From: Bathynomus jamesi
Lineage: Eukaryota > Arthropoda > Malacostraca > Isopoda > Cirolanidae
Assembly: GCA_023014485.1 (NCBI GenBank)
Contig: JAJOZX010000486.1
Coordinates: 1-64,000 of the forward strand
Direction of reading: 5' to 3'
DNA length: 64,000 bases
The notes beneath the pieces were generated by a model. That model did not search any database and had not been told where the DNA came from. It worked only from the letters and a program-made list of their open reading frames with translations. Below are positions 10,969-21,456 of this stretch, piece after piece (position 1 is the first letter of the stretch; each line of letters starts with the position of its first letter). The position numbers were made by a program, and so were the translations under genes.

Positions 10969-11248
10969 GAGGAGAGAGAGAGAGGAGAGAGATAGAGGAG
11001 AGAGGGAGAGAGAGGAGAGAGAGAGAGGAGAGAGAGAGAGAGGAGAGAGGGAGAGAGAGGAGAGAGAGAGGAGAGAGGGAGAGAGAGGAGAGAGAGAGAG
11101 GAGAGAGAGAGAGAGGAGAGAGGGAGAGAGAGGAGAGAGAGAGAGGAGAGAGAGAGAGGAGAGAGAGAGGAGAGAGAGAGAGGAGAGAGGGAGAGAGAGG
11201 AGAGAGAGCGAGGAGAGAGGGAGAGGAGAGAGGGAGAGAGGGGAGAGA
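10927..11248. repeat. (GA)n tract, about 320 bp
   Basis: Long GA/GGA/GGGA mixed run. It starts with the same TTAGAGAGAG junction as the tract at 18,159. Confidence 0.93.
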
Positions 11249-11307
11249 GTTACAAGGAGTTACAAGGAAAAGAAGTACCTCAAAAGGCCTTGCGGCCCAT
11301 ACCGAGG
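11249..11307 (-). mobile_element. CR1-A unit 7: tail fragment
   Basis: Same ~59-base tail fragment and same truncation point as unit 5. Confidence 0.85.
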
Positions 11308-11427
11308 AGAGGAGAGAGGGAGAGGAGAGAGGGAGAGAGGGGAGAGAGAGAGGAGAGAGGAGAGGAGAGAGGGAGAGAGGGGAGAGAGAGGAGAGAGAGA
11401 GAGGAGAGAGAGAGAGAGAGGAGAGAG

Positions 11428-11453
<26 letters not shown>
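11308..11453. repeat. (GA)n tract
   Basis: GA/GGA run between units 7 and 8. Confidence 0.93.
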
Positions 11454-11458
<5 letters not shown>

Positions 11459-11920
11459 AAGGAGTTACAAGGAAAAGAAGGACCTCAAAAGGCCTTGCGG
11501 CCCATACCGAGGAGGTACCAATGGCAACGGGTGCCAGGGAAAATTTTGTGAAATTTTATTTTTCTTTCAACTATCCTAGCAGTAGTAGAAAACTGGATAG
11601 AAAAGTAGAAGGCTCTCTCCCCACCCTCCGCTCCCTCCCTGCCAGAGGCAGGTACGGAAAAATGTTGAAGAAAATACCTTGACCCTGGAAAAGTAGCCAA
11701 GGAAATTTTACAGGAAAGTGGAGAATATATAAATAGCTCTATATTTAGCTTGCTCACAGAGACACCGAGCAAGCGAACTCTTGCAGAGTTTTCTGAGGTT
11801 TTAATCTTAAACTATGAGTGTGTTCTGTACTTTGTCTAGCCTATTTTTAAACAGATTTACACTTTGACTGGAAACATCCTCTGAGGGAAGTTGGTTCCAG
11901 ATATTAACTATTTTATAGGA
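11454..11920 (-). mobile_element. CR1-A unit 8: tail + partial A' module
   Basis: Same structure and same 5' break (TTTTATAGGA) as unit 4, about 3,650 bp away. The first tail base is C instead of G (CTTACAAGG). Confidence 0.88.
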
Positions 11921-12137
11921 GGAGAGAGAGAGAGGGAGAGGAGAGAGGGAGAGAGAGGAGAGAGAGACAGAGAGGAGAGAGAGAGAGAGGAGAGAGGGAG
12001 AGGAGAGAGGAGAGAGAGAGGAGAGAGAGAGAGGAGAGAGAGAGAGAGGAGAGAGAGAGAGGAGAGAGAGAGGAGAGAGAGAGAGGAGAGAGAGAGGAGA
12101 GAGAGAGGAGAGAGGAGAGAGGGAGAGAGGGGAGAGA
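11921..12137. repeat. (GA)n tract
   Basis: Irregular GA/GGA run paralogous to 8268-8482. Confidence 0.93.
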
Positions 12138-12196
12138 GTTACAAGGAGTTACAAGGAAAAGAAGTACCTCAAAAGGCCTTGCGGCCCATACCGAGG
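12138..12196 (-). mobile_element. CR1-A unit 9: tail fragment
   Basis: Same fragment and truncation as units 5, 7 and 14. It is followed by a 28-bp GA/GGA run (12,197-12,224). Confidence 0.85.
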
Positions 12197-12224
12197 AGAG
12201 GAGAGAGGGAGAGGGAGAGAGGGA

Positions 12225-15200
12225 GTTACAAGGAAAAGAAGTACCTCAAAAGGCCTTGCGGCCCATACCGAGGAGGTACCAATGGCAACGGGTGCCAGGG
12301 AAAATGTTGTGAAAACTGGATAGAAAAGTAGAAGGCTCTCTCCCCACCCTCCGCTCCCTCCCTGCCAGAGGCAGGTACGGAAAAAGGTTGAAGAAAATAC
12401 CTTGACCCTGGAAAAGTAGCCAAGGAAATTTTACAGGAAAGTGGAGAATATATAAATAGCTCTACAGTATATTTAGCTTGCTCACAGAGACCGAGCAAGC
12501 GAACTCTGCAGAGTTTTCTGAGGTTTTAATCTTAAACTATGAGTGTGTTCTGTACTTTGTCTAGCCTATTTTTAAACAGATTTACACTTTGACTGGAAAC
12601 AACCTCTGAGGGAAGTTGATTCCAGATATTAACTATTTTATAGGAAAAGAAATTTCCGCAGACTAAGGTCCTAAATGTCTTTAAACACTCAAATAGTGTG
12701 CAAGATTTCGTCTAACCTTTTCTTGAACTGATCCACAGAGGAACTGTTCACAACTTCCGAAGGTAACCTGTTCCATGTGTCACAGATCTTATACGTAACG
12801 TAATTCCCACACACACTAGTCCTAAACCGTTTCAAATCCAACTTCCAACCATTGTTGCGAGTTGGGTTATCATTTAAAGTAAACATACTTCTAAAATCGA
12901 CATCGTTGAACCCTCGTAAGAGCTTGAAAACCTCGATCAGTTGACCGCGCAGCCTCCGAGTTTCAAGCGAAAACAAGTTCAGGGCGCGTAACCGTCGATT
13001 GTAGCCCATATGCCTAACGGAAGGGATTAACTTTGTGGCCCTCGCCTGCACTCGCTCCAGCCTCTCAATATCTTTCCTGAGGGTGGGCGACCAGAACTGC
13101 ACAGCATACTCCAGGTACGGCCGAACAAGGGAATTGTACAGTGAGAGCACAATCTCCTTGTTCCGAAACTGAAATTGCCTCCTGATATAACCCAATAGTT
13201 TCTGGGCTTTCTTTTCCATCTCTACACACTGTTTCGTAAACTTAAGGTCGCTGCTAATTAGCACACCCAAGTCCTTTTCTAAATCAGTCACCTCGATATT
13301 ACTGCCCAACATCGAGTAGTCCGACTTGGGATTGGCGTAGCCAATGTGCATCACTTTGCATTTACCGAAGTTAAACGGCATTTGCCATTTTTCGGACCAC
13401 TCTCCTATCCTACCTAGGTCCGCACGCAGTTCCTCGATCGCTTCGGGCGTCCCAACATTGGCCCCAAGCTTGGTGTCATCAGCGAATTTGGCGATCCGAC
13501 TGACGATGCCACCGTCGATATCATTTATGTAAATGGTAAACAACAGTGGCCCCAAAACGGAACCCTGAGGAACCCCACTAGTGACCGAGGCCCAACCCGA
13601 ACTAGCCCCTTTAATTACCACCCTCTGCCGCCTATTCCTTAGCCAGTTTTCAATCCACCTACCTATTTCCCCACCGATACCCAGCGCGCGCACTTTCGCC
13701 ATTAGCCGGCGGTGAGGTACCTTATCAAAGGCTTTCTGAAAGTCGAGATAAAGTATATCAATCGCCCTACTCTTATCGTACTCACTCAACATGACGTGGA
13801 AAAACTCGAGCAAGTTGGTGAGACACGACCTATGCCGTCTAAACCCATGTTGGGAGTCCCAAGCAGCTTGTAGGAATCCAAATGGTCAACGATTCTATCA
13901 GCTATTATCCTTTCTAATAATTTACCTACAACTGAAGTGAGACTAATAGGACGATAGTTCCCTGGACTTTCGTGATCCCCTTTCTTAAAGATAGGGGTCA
14001 CGTTGGCCTCCCTCCAGTCACCAGGCACCTGGCCCATCTCCAACGATTTGTTGAAGATTGTAGCCAGGTGGGGAGCCACCTGGTCGCGCACTTCTCGCAA
14101 AACACTGGGGAGAAACTGGTCTGGCCCAGGAGCCTTAAACGCGCTCAGTTTGTATATTCTATGAGCAACGACTGTCGCGGTACATCTAACACTATCCAGG
14201 CCAGCACCTTCGTGCCTCACAGCTGGCTCGGGGATGACGCGGGTATCCTCCCTGGTGAACACTCCCGCAAAGTACTCATTAAGCACATTAGCGATGTCCG
14301 CGTCGGAGGTCCGCAGAACGCCGCTTCCGTCCTTTAAAGGACCTATCATGCTTCTAATGGGCTTTCTACTATTAACATAACTGAAGAACTCCTTAGGGTT
14401 CCCTTGCAGAGGCTTGCCACCCGTAGTTCTTCGTTACGTTTCGCTAGCCTAACCTTCGCCTTCACTTCCCTACACAGGCGGACATACGCTTCAGTGTTCT
14501 CGTGGGAACGATTGGCCTTCGCCCTCCTATACGCTACTTTCCTATTTCGGATAGCCGAAGCGATGCCGCGATTGAACCACTTAGGCTGCGTTGAAGCAGG
14601 GGTGACCGGTTTTGAGGGTATGGCAGCAGACTGCAGCACCATAAACTCATCACGGAATGCACTCCACACTCCCTCAACATCGCCGCCAACCTCTAACCCC
14701 ATCTCTCCTACGCTATCCCTGAGGCTAACAAAGTTCGCCCGCCGGAGATCGAGCTTACTGCCTCTCGAGTTACTACGCTTCACCCGAGGGACGCACACAC
14801 AGAACCTAATAAGACTGTGATCACTCCCGCCCAACGATTCGTCAACGGTGAGGCCAGTGACGAGGTTGTCTTCGGTCGTGAACACTAAGTCCAGAACGCT
14901 TTCGCCTCGTGTAGGCTCGTTGACCCACTGAGTGAGGAAGTTCTCATCAGCAAAGTCAACTAGCCTCCTCCCTTCAGCATCGGCAGTCCTGTTTTCCCAC
15001 TTTATGCCGCGACAGTTGAAGTCCCAAAACTACACACACCCTATCCCCTAGCAGGCTACTGAGTTCGGTGTACAGGGCTGTATCGTCCTCGAGGAGGAGA
15101 TGCGGAGGTCTGTACACCAAGATTAACCTATAGTTCGTCCCTCCCACGTTCAGATCGACGCCAAGCAGCTCCCGTTCCGACCGGAACTGGCAGTCAACCG

Positions 15201-15500
15201 GACTCAACGTGTCTCTGACGTATATTAGTACCCCACCCCCCTCCCACGGGTGCGGTCTTTGCGAAACATTCTATACCCGGGAATTTCGAACTCCCCAACA
15301 TAGTCCCTACGATCAGTATGAATCCAGGACTCGGTGATAGCAACGATATCCTGGTATTCTGATGCTAAGAGCGCCCGTAGCTCGCAAAACTTGTTCCTAA
15401 TTGACCTAGCATTAAAAAGCATTGCACGGAGGGAGCCTTCCCTATTCTGGCCGCCCCCTAGCACGACCCTTTCCCGAACAGCCAGGGCTGTCGGGAGTTG
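12225..15500 (-). mobile_element. CR1-A unit 10, L-type, complete ORF2 length
   Basis: Tail, A' module, whole ORF2 length and about 35 bases of the ORF1 end. The 5' break is at 15,500 next to (GA)n. It forms the second half of the ~3.65-kb tandem duplication of units 4-6. Confidence 0.9.
12689..15464 (-). pseudogene. CR1-A ORF2, full length but frameshifted
   Basis: All landmarks of ORF2 are present (LFNARS, TESW, YRPP, SDH, RT blocks, FADD). The frame breaks at about 13,859 (one C lost in a CCCC run), 14,402 (one C lost), 15,025 (bases lost inside the GDFN endonuclease motif) and 15,244 (one C lost). The longest piece is 12,689-13,813. All but one of the breaks are one-base homopolymer losses, so assembly error is a real alternative to decay. 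Confidence 0.9.
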
Positions 15501-15592
15501 AGAGAGGGGAGAGAGAGAGAGAGAGAGAGAGGGAGAGGAGAGAGGGAGAGAGGGGAGAGAGAGGAGAGAGAGAGAGGAGAGAGAGAGAGGAG

Positions 15593-15634
<42 letters not shown>
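15501..15634. repeat. (GA)n tract
   Basis: GA run between units 10 and 11. Confidence 0.95.
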
Positions 15635-15637
<3 letters not shown>

Positions 15638-16117
15638 ACAAGGAGTTACAAGGAAAAGAAGGACCTCAAAAGGCCTTGCGGCCCATACCGAGGAGGTACC
15701 AATGGCAACGGGTGCCAGGGAAAATTTTGTGAAAGTTTATTTTTCTTTCAACTATCCTAGCAGTAGTAGAAAACTGGATAGAAAAGTAGAAGGCTCTCTC
15801 CCCCCCCTCCGCTCCCTCCGTGCCAGAGGCAGGTACGGAAAAAGGTTGAAGAAAATACCTTGACCCTGGAAAAGTAGCCAAAGAAATTTTACAGGAAAGT
15901 GGAGAATATATAAATAGCTCTATATTTAGCTTGCTCACAGAGACACCGAGCAAGCGAACTCCTGCAGAGTTTTCTGAGGTTTTAATCTTAAACTATGAGT
16001 GTGTTCAGTACTTTGTCTATCCTATTTTTAAACAGATTTACAGTTTGACTGGAAACAACCTCTGAGGGAAGTTGGTTCCAGATATTAACTATTTTATAGG
16101 AAAAGAAATTTCCGCAG

Positions 16118-16120
<3 letters not shown>
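15635..16120 (-). mobile_element. CR1-A unit 11: tail + A' module
   Basis: Tail and nearly the whole A' module, truncated at the S-V-C-G-N-F-F codons (GCAGACT against (GA)n). Unit 17 (20,816-21,304) has the same break, and both are followed by an S-type unit, so the pair 11+12 and the pair 17+18 are related by duplication. Confidence 0.88.

Positions 16121-16160
<40 letters not shown>
16121..16160. repeat. (GA)n tract
   Basis: Pure 40-bp GA run. Confidence 0.95.
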
Positions 16161-16163
<3 letters not shown>

Positions 16164-18158
16164 ACAAGGAGTTACAAGGAAAAGAAGTACCTCAAAAGGC
16201 CTTGCGGCCCATACCGAGGAGGTACCAATGGCAACGGGTGCCACGGAAAATTTTCTACACACTCAAATAGTGTGCAAAATTTCGTCTAACCTTTTCTTGA
16301 ACTGATCCACAGGGGAACTGTTCACAACTTCCGAAGGTAACCTGTTCCATGTGTCACAGATCTTATACGTAAAGTAATTCCCACACACACTAGTCCTAAA
16401 CCGTTTCAAATCCAACTTCCATCCATTGTTGCGAGTTGGGTTATCATTTAAACTAAACATACTTCTAAAATCGACATCGTTGAACCCTCGTAAGAGCTTG
16501 AAAACCTCGATCAGTTGACCGCGCAGCCTCCGAGTTTCAAGCGAAAACAAGTTCAGGGCGCGTAACCGTCGATTGTAGCCCATATGCCTAACGGAAGGGA
16601 TTAACTTTGTGGCCCTCGCCTGCACTCGTTCCAGCCTCTCAATATCTTTCCTGAGGGTGGGCGACCAGAACTGCACAGCATACTCCAGGTGCGGCCGAAC
16701 AAGGGAATTGTACAGTGAGAGCACAATCTCCTTGTTCCGAAACTGAAATTGCCTCCTGATATAACCCAATAGTTTCTGGGCTTTCTTTTCCACCTCTACA
16801 CACTGTTTCTTAAACTTAAGGTCGCTGCTAATTAGCACACCCAAGTCCTTTTCTAAATCAGTCACCTCGATATTACTACCGAACATCGAGTAGTCCGACA
16901 ATGGATTGGCGTAGCCAATGTGCATCACTTTGCATTTACCCAAGTTAAACGGCATTTGCCATTTTTCGGACCACTCTCCTATCCTACCTAGGTCCGCACG
17001 CAGTTCCTCGATCGCTTCGGGCGTCCCAACATTGGCCCCAAGCTTGGTGTCATCAGCGAATTTGGCGATCCGACTGACGATGCCACCGTCGATATCATTT
17101 ATGTAAATGGTAAACAACAGTGGCCCCAAAACGGAACCCTGAGGAACCCCACTAGTGACCGAGGCCCAACCCGAACTAGCCCCTTTAATTACCACCCTCT
17201 GCCGCCTATTCCTCAGCCAGTTTTCAATCCACCTACCTATTTCCACACCGATACCCAGCGCGCGCACTTTCGTAATTAGCCGGCGGTGAGGTACCTTATC
17301 AAAGGCTTTCTGAAAGTCGAGATAAAGTATATCAATCGCCCTACTCTTATCGTACTCACTCAACATGACGTGGAAAAACTCGAGCAAGTTGGTGAGACAC
17401 GACCTATGCCGTCTAAACCCATGTTGGGAGTCCCCAAGCAGTTTGTAGGAATCCAAATGGTCAACGATTCTATCAGCTATTATCCTTTCTAATAATTTAC
17501 CTACAACTGAAGTGAGACTAATAGGACGATAGTTCCCTGGACTTTCGTGATCCCCTTTCTTAAAGATAGGGGTCACGTTGGCCTCCCTCCAGTCACCAGG
17601 CACCTGGCCCATCACCAACGATTTGATGAAGACTGTAGCCAGGTGGGGAGCCACCTGGTCGCGCACTTCTCGCAAAACACTGGGGAGAAACTGGTCTGGC
17701 CCAGGAGCCTTAAACGCGCTCAGTTTGTCTATTCTATGAGCAACGACTGTCGCGGTACATCTAACACTATCCAGGCCAGCACCTTCGTGCCTCACAGCTG
17801 CCTCGGGGATGACGCGGGTATCCTCCCTGGTGAACACTCCCGCAAAGTACTCATTAAGCACATTAGCGATGTCCGCGTCGGAGGTCCGCAGAACGCCGGT
17901 TCGTCCTTTAAAGGACCTATCATGCTTCTAATGGGCTTTCTACTATTAACATAACTGAAGAACTCCTTAGGGTTCCCCTTGCAGAGGCTTGCCACCCGTA
18001 GTTCTTCGTTACGTTTCGCTAGCCTAACCTTCGCCTTCACTTCCCTACACAGGCGGACATACGCTTCAGTGTTCTCGTGGGAACGATTGGCCTTCGCCCT
18101 CCTATACGCTACTTTCCTATTTCGGATAGCCGAAGCGATGCCACGATTGAACCACTTA
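16161..18158 (-). mobile_element. CR1-A unit 12, S-type 3' end
   Basis: The tail (with the S-type GCCACGG instead of GCCAGGG) directly follows the ORF2 stop, with no A' module. The 5' break at CCACTTA is identical to that of unit 6. Confidence 0.9.
16263..18158 (-). pseudogene. CR1-A ORF2 fragment (linker + RT)
   Basis: Open for 532 codons (16,263-17,861) with all RT motifs and FADD. The frame breaks near 17,900, where the G-S-G-V-L segment has lost a base (CCGGTTCG for CCGCTTCCG). It continues in another frame to the truncation. Private changes include G-I-G-V-E-I-G-R and N-P-L-S-D-Y-S-M-F. Confidence 0.9.
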
Positions 18159-18191
18159 GAGAGAGAGAGAGAGAGAGGGAGGAGAGAGAGA

Positions 18192-18226
<35 letters not shown>

Positions 18227-18251
18227 AGAGAGATAGAGGAGAGAGGGAGAG

Positions 18252-18295
<44 letters not shown>

Positions 18296-18333
18296 GGAGA
18301 GAGAGGAGAGAGAGAGGAGAGAGGGAGAGAGAG

Positions 18334-18388
<55 letters not shown>

Positions 18389-18474
18389 GAGAGAGAGAGA
18401 GGAGAGAGAGAGAGGAGAGAGAGAGGAGAGAGAGGAGAGGAAGAGAGAGAGGAGAGAGAGAGAGGAGAGGGAGA
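18159..18474. repeat. (GA)n tract, about 315 bp
   Basis: GA/GGA run resembling 10,927-11,248 at its start. Confidence 0.93.
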
Positions 18475-19390
18475 GTTACAAGGAGGAGTTACAAGGAAAA
18501 GAAGTACCTCAAAAGGCCTTGCGGCCCATACCGAGGAGGTACCAATGACAACGGGTGCCAGGGAAAATTTTGTCTTTCAAACTATGCTAGCAGTAGTAGA
18601 AAACTGGATAGAAAAGTAGAAGGCTCTCTCCCCACCCTCCGCTCCCTCCCTGCCAGAGGCAGGTACGGAAAAAGGTTGAAGAAAATACCTTGACCCTGGA
18701 AAAGTAGCCAAGGAAATTTTACAGGAAAGTGGAGAATATATAAATAGCTCTATATTTAGCTTGCTCACAGAGACACCGAGCAAGCGAACTCCTGCAGAGT
18801 TTTCTGAGGTTTTAATCTTAAACTATGAGTGTGTTCTGTACTTTGTCTAGCCTATTTTTAAACAGATTTACACTTTGACTGGAAACATCCTCTGAGGGAA
18901 GTTGGTTCCAGATATCAACTATTTTACAGGAAAAGAAATTTCCGCAGACTGAGGTCCTAAATGTCTTTACACACTCAAATAGTGTGCAAGATTTCGTCTA
19001 ACCTTTTCTTGAACTGATCCACAGAGGAACTGTTCACAACTTCCGAAGGTAACCTGTTCCATGTGTCACAGATCTTATACGTAACGTAATTCCCACACAC
19101 ACTAGTCCTAAACCGTTTCAAATCCAACTTCCAACCATTGTTGCGAGTTGGGTTATCATTTAAACTAAACATACTTCTAAAATCTACATCGTTGAACCCT
19201 CGTAAGAGCTTGAAAACCTCGATCAGTTGACCGCGCAGCCTCCGAGTTTCAAGCGAAAACAAGTTCAGGGCGCGTAACCGTCGATTGTAGCCCATATGCC
19301 TAACGGAAGGGATCAACTTTGTGGCCCTCGCCTGCACTCGCTCCAGCCTCTCAATGTCTTTCCTGAGGGTGGGCGACCAGAACTGCACAG
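18475..19390 (-). mobile_element. CR1-A unit 13, L-type, strongly 5'-truncated
   Basis: The tail has the spaced form GTTACAAGGAGGAGTTACAAGG (also in unit 17). It continues with the A' module and the last 137 codons of ORF2 (18,975-19,388), open to the 5' break at Q-F-W-S-P. It is then fused to a short GA run (19,391-19,425). Confidence 0.9.
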
Positions 19391-19425
19391 GAGAGAGGAG
19401 AGGAGAGAGGGAGAGAGGGGAGAGA

Positions 19426-19487
19426 GTTACAAGGAGTTACAAGGAAAAGAAGTACCTCAAAAGGCCTTGCGGCCCATACCGAGGAGA
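19426..19487 (-). mobile_element. CR1-A unit 14: tail fragment
   Basis: Fourth copy of the ~59-base tail fragment with the CCGAGGAG truncation. Confidence 0.85.
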
Positions 19488-19617
19488 GGAGAGAGGGAGA
19501 GGAGAGAGGGAGAGAGGGGAGAGAGAGAGGAGAGGGAGAAGAGAGAGGGAGAGAGGTGAGAGAGAGGAGAGAGAGAGAGGAGAGAGAGAGAGGAGAGAGG
19601 AGAGAGAGAGAGAGAGA
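19488..19617. repeat. (GA)n tract
   Basis: GA/GGA run. Confidence 0.93.
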
Positions 19618-20048
19618 GTTACAAGGAGTTACAAGGAAAAGAAGGACCTCAAAAGGCCTTGCGGCCCATACCGAGGAGGTACCAATGGCAACGGGTGCCA
19701 GGGAAAATTTTGTGAAAGTTTATTTTCTTTCAACTATCCTAGCAGTAGTAAGAAAACTGGATAGAAAAGTAGAAGGCTCTCCCCACCCTCCGCTCCCTCC
19801 CTGCCAGAGGCAGGTACGGAAAAAGGTTGAAGAAAATACCTTGACCCTGGAAAAGTAGCCAAGGAAATTTTACAGGAAAGTGGAGAATATATAAATAGCT
19901 CTATATTTAGCTTGCTCACAGAGACACCGAGCAAGCGAACTCTTGCGGAGTTTTCTGAGGTTTTAATCTTAAACTATGAGTGTGTTCTGTACTTTGTCTA
20001 GCCTATTTTTAAACAGATTTACACTTTGACTGGAAACATCATCTGAGG
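19618..20048 (-). mobile_element. CR1-A unit 15: tail + A', fused to the next unit
   Basis: The A' module breaks at CATCTGAGG and continues without any (GA)n into the middle of the next copy's tail (GGCAACGGGTGCC). This is one of the very few unit junctions lacking GA, and it looks like a deletion or unequal exchange between two tails. Confidence 0.85.
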
Positions 20049-20777
20049 CAACGGGTGCCAGGGAAAATTTTGTGAAAGTTTATTTTTCTTTCAACTATCC
20101 TAGCAGTAGTAGAAAACTGGATAGAAAAGTAGAAGGCTCTCTCCCCACCCTCCGCTCCCTCCCTGCCAGAGGCAGGTACGGAAAAAGGTTGAAGAAAATA
20201 CCTTGACCCTGGAAAAGTAGCCAAGGAAATTTTACAGGAAAGTGGAGAATATATAAATAGCTCTATATTTAGCTTGCTCACAGAGACACCGAGCAAGCGA
20301 ACTCCTGCACAGTTTTCTGAGGTTTTAATCTTAAACTCTGAGTTTGTTCAGTACTTTGTCCAGCCTATTTTTGAAACAGATTTACACTTTGACTGGAAAC
20401 AACCTCTGAGGGAAGTTGGTTCCAGATATTAACTATTTTATAGGAAAAGAAATTTCCGCAGACTGAGGTCCTAAATGTCTTTACACACTCAAATAGTGTG
20501 CAAGATTTCGTCTACCCTTTTCCTAAACTGATCCACAGAGGAACTGTTTACAACTTCCGAAGGTAAACTGTTCCATGTGTCACAGATCTTATACGTAAAG
20601 TAATTCCCACACACACTAGTCCTAAACCGTTTCAAATCCAACTTCCAACCATTGTTGCGAGTTGGGTTATCATTTAAAGTAAACATACTTCTAAAATCGA
20701 CATCGTTGAACCCTCGTAAGAGCTTGAAAACCTCGATCAGTTGACCGCGCAGCCTCCGAGTTTCAAGCGAAAACAAG

Positions 20778-20782
<5 letters not shown>
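20049..20782 (-). mobile_element. CR1-A unit 16, L-type remnant
   Basis: Partial tail, A' module and the last ~98 codons of ORF2 (20,489-20,782), truncated at L-N-L-F-S against a GA run (20,783-20,815). The A' part is more diverged here (several private substitutions around 20,340-20,370). Confidence 0.87.
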
Positions 20783-20815
<33 letters not shown>

Positions 20816-20818
<3 letters not shown>

Positions 20819-21304
20819 ACAAGGAGGAGTTACAAGGAAAAGAAGTACCACAAAAGGCCTTGCGGCCCATACCGAGGAGGTACCAATGGCAACGGGTGCC
20901 AGGGAAAATTTTGTGAAAGTTTATTTTTCTTTCAACTATCCTAGCAGTAGTAGAAAACTGGATAGAAAAGTAGAAGGCTCTCTCCCCACCCTCCGCTCCC
21001 TCCCTGCCAGAGGCAGGTTCGGAAAAAGGTTGAAGAAAATAACCTGACCCTGGAAAAGCAGCCAAGGAAATTTTACAGGAAAGTGGAGAATATATAAATA
21101 GCTCTATATTTAGCTTGCTCACAGAGACCCTTAGCAAGCGAACTCCTGCAGAGTTTTCTGAGGTTTTAATCTTAAACTATGAGTGTGTTCAGTACTTTGT
21201 CTATCCTATTTTTAAACAGATTTACAGTTTGACTGGAAACAACCTCTGAGGGAAGTTGGTTCCAGATATTAACTATTTTATAGGAAAAGAAATTTCCGCA
21301 GACT
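20816..21304 (-). mobile_element. CR1-A unit 17: tail + A' module
   Basis: Same 5' break as unit 11 (GCAGACT). The A' C-terminus is open on minus up to the GA run (S-V-C-G-N-F-F to L-I-V). Confidence 0.87.
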
Positions 21305-21354
21305 GAGAGAGAGAGGAGAGAGAGAGAGAGAAAAGAGAGAGAGAGAGAGAGAGA
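21305..21354. repeat. (GA)n tract
   Basis: GA run with an AAAA interruption between units 17 and 18. Confidence 0.93.
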
Positions 21355-21456
21355 GTTACAAGGAGTTACAAGGAAAAGAAGTACCTCAAATGGCCTTGCG
21401 GCCCATACCGAAGAGGTACCAATGGCAACGGGTGCCACGGAAAATTTTCTACACAC

